Assembly: GCA_905181865.1 (NCBI GenBank)
Contig: CAJIZG010000003.1
Coordinates: 699,001 to 763,000 of the forward strand
Length of the DNA stretch: 64,000 bases
Source of the DNA: Urechidicola croceus
GTDB taxonomy: Bacteria > Bacteroidota > Bacteroidia > Flavobacteriales > Flavobacteriaceae
Direction: 5' to 3'
The translations under genes were made by a program, and so were the position numbers. The notes beneath the pieces were generated by a model. That model was given only the letters and a program-made list of their open reading frames with translations. It did no database searches and was not told the DNA's origin. Below, piece after piece: positions 60,568 to 64,000 of this stretch; positions within the stretch are counted from its first letter, which is position 1; each line of letters begins with the position of its first letter.

Positions 60568-62393
60568 TGACGTATTTTAAAAAAATACTACGCTACGCCA
60601 TTCCTTATAAGAGTTATGGCTTTTTAAATATATTTTTTAATATTTTATATGCGTTTTTTTCTACCGTATCATTTTTGGTTTTAATGCCATTGCTTGAAGT
60701 TATCTTTAAGCCAGATGCTGAACCCATTACGGAAGTCCCAAAACTTGATGGAATTCTAGACTTGGTCGATTTCTTTAAAGATTACATGAATTATTTTATT
60801 ACTCAAGTTGCAGGAGATGACAAATCTCAAGCTTTAATGATTGTGGTTGGTCTTGTTATTTCTACTTTCTTATTTAAGAATTTATTTAATTACCTAGCAA
60901 TGTTTTTTATCACTTTTCTAAGAAATGGTGTTTTAAAGGATATTCGAAATGATTTATATAAAAAAACCTTAGACTTACCTATTTCTTTCTTTTCAGAAAA
61001 AAGAAAAGGAGATATTATGGCGAGAATTAGTACAGATGTTTTAGAAATTCAACATTCCTTTTTATCTGTTTTAGAAATGTTAGTTAGAGAACCTTTAACT
61101 ATTATTTTCACAATAACGGCGATGCTCTTAATTAGTTCAGAACTCACATTATTTGTATTTATTTTTATCCCTATCTCTGGTTTTTTAATTTCGCTAATTG
61201 GAAAAAGTTTGAAAAGAAAATCGGATCGAGTTCAAAAAGAGCAAGGTTACTTTTTGTCTCTGATTGAAGAATCTCTTGGGGGGTTAAAAATTATTAAAGC
61301 GTTTAATAGTGAACATAATTTTAATACGAAATTCCAAGAATCTACTTCACGATTTTATCACTTTTCCAACAAACTTTTGAACAGAACAAATCTCGCAAGC
61401 CCTACAAGTGAATTTTTAGGAATTGGAGTTATTGCCATTCTACTTTGGTATGGTGGTAAACTTGTTCTTATTGACCACAGTTTAGAAGGTGAAGCTTTTC
61501 TTGCTTATATGGGATTGGCTTATAATATTTTAACACCGGCAAAAGCCATTTCTAAAGCGAGTTATAGCGTTAAAAAAGGGAATGCGGCTGCAGAACGTGT
61601 TTTGGAAATTATAGAGACAGAAAACTCTTTAAAGGACAAACCAAATGCGATAGTAAAGGAATCTTTCAACCGAAAGATTGAATTTAAAAATATCTCATTT
61701 AAATATTTAGATGAATATGTTTTAAAAGACTTTTCATTAAAAATAGAAAAAGGGCAAACCGTTGCATTGGTTGGTAAATCTGGTAGTGGAAAATCTACGT
61801 TAGCAAACGTAATTACGCGTTTTTATGATGTAAATAAAGGTAGTATTTTAATAGATGACGTTGATATAAAAGACATTCGTAAATCTTCCCTTCGCGGACT
61901 TTTAGGATTTGTTACTCAAGACTCCATTTTGTTTAACGACACAGTCAATAATAATGTTAAACTTGGAAAAGAGGATGCAACTAATACTGAAATATTAGAA
62001 GCCTGTTCAATTGCAAATGCACACGAATTCATTAAAGATTTACCACAACAATACGATACCAATATTGGTGATAGTGGAAATTCTTTATCAGGCGGACAAA
62101 AGCAGCGTCTTTCTATTGCAAGAGCAGTTTTAAAAAATCCTCCTATTATGATTTTGGATGAAGCAACATCCGCTTTAGATACGGAAAGCGAGCGACTCGT
62201 TCAACTTGCATTGGAAAACATGATGCAAAATAGAACCTCTTTAGTCATTGCACATAGACTCTCCACTATTCAAAAGGCCGATTTAATTTTGGTACTACAA
62301 AAAGGAGTTATCGTTGAGCAAGGCAAACATGATGAACTTTTAGCTTTAAATGGAACCTATCATAAGTTAGTCAATATGCAATCTTTAGCTTAG
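60567..62393 (+). CDS. MsbA-like ABC exporter (ATPase fused to permease)
   Basis: A 608-residue half-transporter. An N-terminal six-helix ABC exporter domain (~15-330; ISFFSEKRKGDIMARISTDV coupling region) and a C-terminal ATPase (~365-605) with Walker A VGKSGSGKST, signature SLSGGQKQRLS, Walker B IMILDEATSALD and switch His in VIAHRLST. It functions as a homodimer. MsbA-type members flip lipid A core or other lipid-linked molecules. The neighbouring GT2 and phosphohexomutase genes suggest a lipid-linked glycan substrate, but this is inference. Confidence 0.92.
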   Translation: MTYFKKILRYAIPYKSYGFLNIFFNILYAFFSTVSFLVLMPLLEVIFKPDAEPITEVPKLDGILDLVDFFKDYMNYFITQVAGDDKSQALMIVVGLVISTFLFKNLFNYLAMFFITFLRNGVLKDIRNDLYKKTLDLPISFFSEKRKGDIMARISTDVLEIQHSFLSVLEMLVREPLTIIFTITAMLLISSELTLFVFIFIPISGFLISLIGKSLKRKSDRVQKEQGYFLSLIEESLGGLKIIKAFNSEHNFNTKFQESTSRFYHFSNKLLNRTNLASPTSEFLGIGVIAILLWYGGKLVLIDHSLEGEAFLAYMGLAYNILTPAKAISKASYSVKKGNAAAERVLEIIETENSLKDKPNAIVKESFNRKIEFKNISFKYLDEYVLKDFSLKIEKGQTVALVGKSGSGKSTLANVITRFYDVNKGSILIDDVDIKDIRKSSLRGLLGFVTQDSILFNDTVNNNVKLGKEDATNTEILEACSIANAHEFIKDLPQQYDTNIGDSGNSLSGGQKQRLSIARAVLKNPPIMILDEATSALDTESERLVQLALENMMQNRTSLVIAHRLSTIQKADLILVLQKGVIVEQGKHDELLALNGTYHKLVNMQSLA

Positions 62394-62450
62394 CAAGAGC
62401 ACCAAAAAATGTAGGTTATTTCAGAAGTAAAAAAATGAAAATCGAAATTT

Positions 62451-63872
62451 TTATAAATCAGTTAGTTCTTTATTTAGACCTAAACTTTCTGCTTTATCTA
62501 ACATAAATTGATAGGCTTCCTTGTAATCATTGGCTATTTCACCTTCTAATATCGCTTCTTTAATAGCATCCTTAATTTGCCCTATTTCTCTGCAAGGTTT
62601 TAAATTAAAGGTTTCCATAATTAACTCACCAGAAATTGGAGGTTGAAAATTACGTACTTGATCCCGTTCTTCAACTTCTTTGATTTTTCCTCTAACAATC
62701 TCAAAATTACTATGATAACGATTAAATTTTTTCGGATTCTTTGTAGTGATGTCTGCTTCACATAAAGTCATTAAACTGTCAATATCTTCCCCCGCATCAA
62801 AAACCAAACGTCTCACCGCTGAATCTGTAACCTCCGTCGCCAGTACAATTGGTCGAGAACTTAATAACACCATTTTCTGAACAAATTTCATCTTGTTATT
62901 TAGGGGCATTCTTAGCCTTTTAAAAAGTTTAAATACCATTTTTGAACCTACAAATTCATGAGCATGAAAAGTCCAACCAATTGTTTTATGAAATTTCTTT
63001 GTGGGTGCTTTTCCAATATCATGTAATAAAGCCGCCCATCGTAACCAAACATCCTTTGTATGTTTAGAAATATTATCTACCACTTCTAACGTATGGTAGA
63101 AATTATCTTTATGCTTTTGTCCTTCTACTTCTTCAACACCCTTTAATGCCGTTAATTCCGGTAATATTTGCTCTAATAAGTTCGCTTTTTCTAACAACAG
63201 AAAACCGGTAGAAGGAATAGGAGAACTCATTATTTTCTGTAATTCATCTACAATCCTTTCACGTGTAATAATTTTTAACCGATTTGAATTATCTACGATC
63301 GCTTTCAATGAAGACTCTTCAATTACAAAATCTAACTGAGTAGCAAAACGAATGGCTCTCATCATCCTTAAGGGATCATCAGAATAAGTAATACTTGGCT
63401 CCAAAGGTGTTCTAATTATACCCCTACGCATATCTTTCAAGCCATTAAAAGGATCTAACAGTTCCCCTATTGTGTCTTTATTTAAACTAATAGCTAGGGC
63501 GTTAATTGTGAAATCTCTTCTGTCTTGATCCTCCTCTAAGGTTCCATTTTCAACAATTGGGTTCCTCGTATCTAAAGTATAGGATTCTTTACGTGCTCCT
63601 ACAAATTCAACTTCAATATCTTCAAATCGAAGCATAGCCGTTCCATAGGTTTTAAATACCTGAACCTTTGGTTGGTTGGGTAATAAATTCGCCACTTTTT
63701 TAGCGAGCTCTATCCCACTGCCAACAGTTACAATATCGATGTCCTTAGCAGAACCTCGTTCTAAAATAAAATCTCGAACAAATCCTCCAATAACAAACGA
63801 TTGAATACCTAAGGCTTCAGAAGCCTGAGTAATAAAATTAAAAATAGGATGCTTAATTGCGTTTTGATACAT
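62451..63872 (-). CDS. cca: CCA tRNA nucleotidyltransferase with HD domain
   Basis: A 473-residue class II nucleotidyltransferase. The N-terminal head has FVIGGFVRDFILERGSAKDIDIVTVG (catalytic Asp pair DxD), EEDQDRRDFTINALAI and DPLRMMRAIRFATQL. The middle has an HD-type segment (RWAALLHDIGKAPTKK, HEFVG). It adds or repairs the 3' CCA of tRNAs; the HD domain may give phosphatase/phosphodiesterase activity. It begins 10 bases after the preceding threonylcarbamoyladenylate synthase gene on the same strand, so two tRNA-maturation genes form one unit. Confidence 0.93.
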   Translation of the reverse strand: MYQNAIKHPIFNFITQASEALGIQSFVIGGFVRDFILERGSAKDIDIVTVGSGIELAKKVANLLPNQPKVQVFKTYGTAMLRFEDIEVEFVGARKESYTLDTRNPIVENGTLEEDQDRRDFTINALAISLNKDTIGELLDPFNGLKDMRRGIIRTPLEPSITYSDDPLRMMRAIRFATQLDFVIEESSLKAIVDNSNRLKIITRERIVDELQKIMSSPIPSTGFLLLEKANLLEQILPELTALKGVEEVEGQKHKDNFYHTLEVVDNISKHTKDVWLRWAALLHDIGKAPTKKFHKTIGWTFHAHEFVGSKMVFKLFKRLRMPLNNKMKFVQKMVLLSSRPIVLATEVTDSAVRRLVFDAGEDIDSLMTLCEADITTKNPKKFNRYHSNFEIVRGKIKEVEERDQVRNFQPPISGELIMETFNLKPCREIGQIKDAIKEAILEGEIANDYKEAYQFMLDKAESLGLNKELTDL

Positions 63873-63882
63873 TACTTCTTTT

Positions 63883-64000
63883 TTATACTCTTATCGTTTC
63901 TATGGTTCCATCCCTAGTAACTTTAATTATACTCGATGGAATCTCGCTACTTGAATGGTTTGGTAAATTTACAACATAGTCTGCGCCTTCCAAAATATCA
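63883..64000 (-). CDS. Threonylcarbamoyladenylate synthase (TsaC/Sua5/YrdC family), C-terminal end only
   Basis: The last 38 codons before a stop at 63883, cut by the window end: DILEGADYVVNLPNHSSS, then EIPSSIIKVTRDGTIETIRV. This is the C-terminal beta-strand region of YrdC-fold proteins (GxxPSTIIxL...). Such enzymes make threonylcarbamoyl-AMP for the t6A modification of tRNA. The gene lies directly upstream of cca on the same strand. Confidence 0.7.
   Translation of the reverse strand, partial: DILEGADYVVNLPNHSSSEIPSSIIKVTRDGTIETIRV

Overview
The window is 64 kb of an AT-rich chromosome, most likely from a marine member of the Flavobacteriaceae (Bacteroidota). The evidence is the near-consensus TAnnTTTG -7 promoter boxes in front of many genes on both strands, the general lack of Shine-Dalgarno sites, and marker genes typical of that family: type B L31, bacillithiol BshC, a 2-oxo acid dehydrogenase E2 with tandem lipoyl domains, the DUF6452/DUF6048 and DUF6702/M1 peptidase pairs, DUF4199, and a NamZ-type DUF1343 protein. 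No rRNA, tRNA, CRISPR array or transposase gene was seen.

Layout. 1-2.3 kb: end of pdhA and all of pdhC. 2.3-12.6 kb: an oxidase remnant, rpmE2, two secreted lipoproteins, an SDR, an M1 peptidase pair, a HAD phosphatase and a thioredoxin next to an AraC remnant. 12.7-23.2 kb: a DEAD-box helicase, an odd twin-ABC ATPase with ornithine aminotransferase, a cytochrome c lipoprotein, rlmD, two outer-envelope DUF genes, a 2OG-Fe(II) oxygenase, SUI1, then decayed genes. 23.2-36.2 kb: valS, DUF1573, an aminotransferase-murB pair, a GH20 hexosaminidase, and a compact run GT2 - ECF sigma - Nramp-like transporter - lipA. 36.2-36.5 kb: a pair of tandem, terminator-ended, RNA-like elements. 36.5-49.4 kb: a FtsX/LolE-like permease, NamZ, a YkgJ-type protein, a PHP phosphoesterase, argS, lpdA, a two-repeat Cys/His lipoprotein, bshC and a LysR regulator. 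49.4-52.7 kb: an accessory island made almost entirely of broken genes. 52.7-64 kb: uvrB, a thioredoxin-fold gene with a frameshift, a transaldolase-like gene, an SDR, the SRP RNA gene, a DUF4199 - GT2 - phosphohexomutase - MsbA-like run, cca and the end of a tsaC/sua5-like gene.

How the genes work together. pdhA and pdhC (start of the window), lipA (35 kb, lipoate synthesis) and lpdA (43 kb, E3) supply parts of the lipoyl-dependent dehydrogenase complexes but lie in separate transcription units. Murein-related functions (murB, NamZ, GH20) are scattered through the middle.

The most unusual part is the island at 49.4-52.7 kb. On the minus strand it carries the last codons of an SF1/UvrD-like helicase, then a complete DarT-like ADP-ribosyltransferase, then the first half of an ADP-ribosylglycohydrolase that is cut off where a GH43-like fragment begins. 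This looks like the remains of a toxin-antitoxin or defence operon in which the reversal enzyme is a DraG/ARH-type hydrolase rather than a macrodomain protein. The island also holds a gene broken by one Trp-to-stop change and bounded by 13-bp inverted repeats, an unrecognised 59-residue reading frame, and a 59-bp element with perfect 14-bp inverted ends around two 16-bp direct repeats. The second candidate for something new is the tandem RNA-like pair after lipA. The window as a whole contains about a dozen gene remnants, so gene decay is a general feature here.
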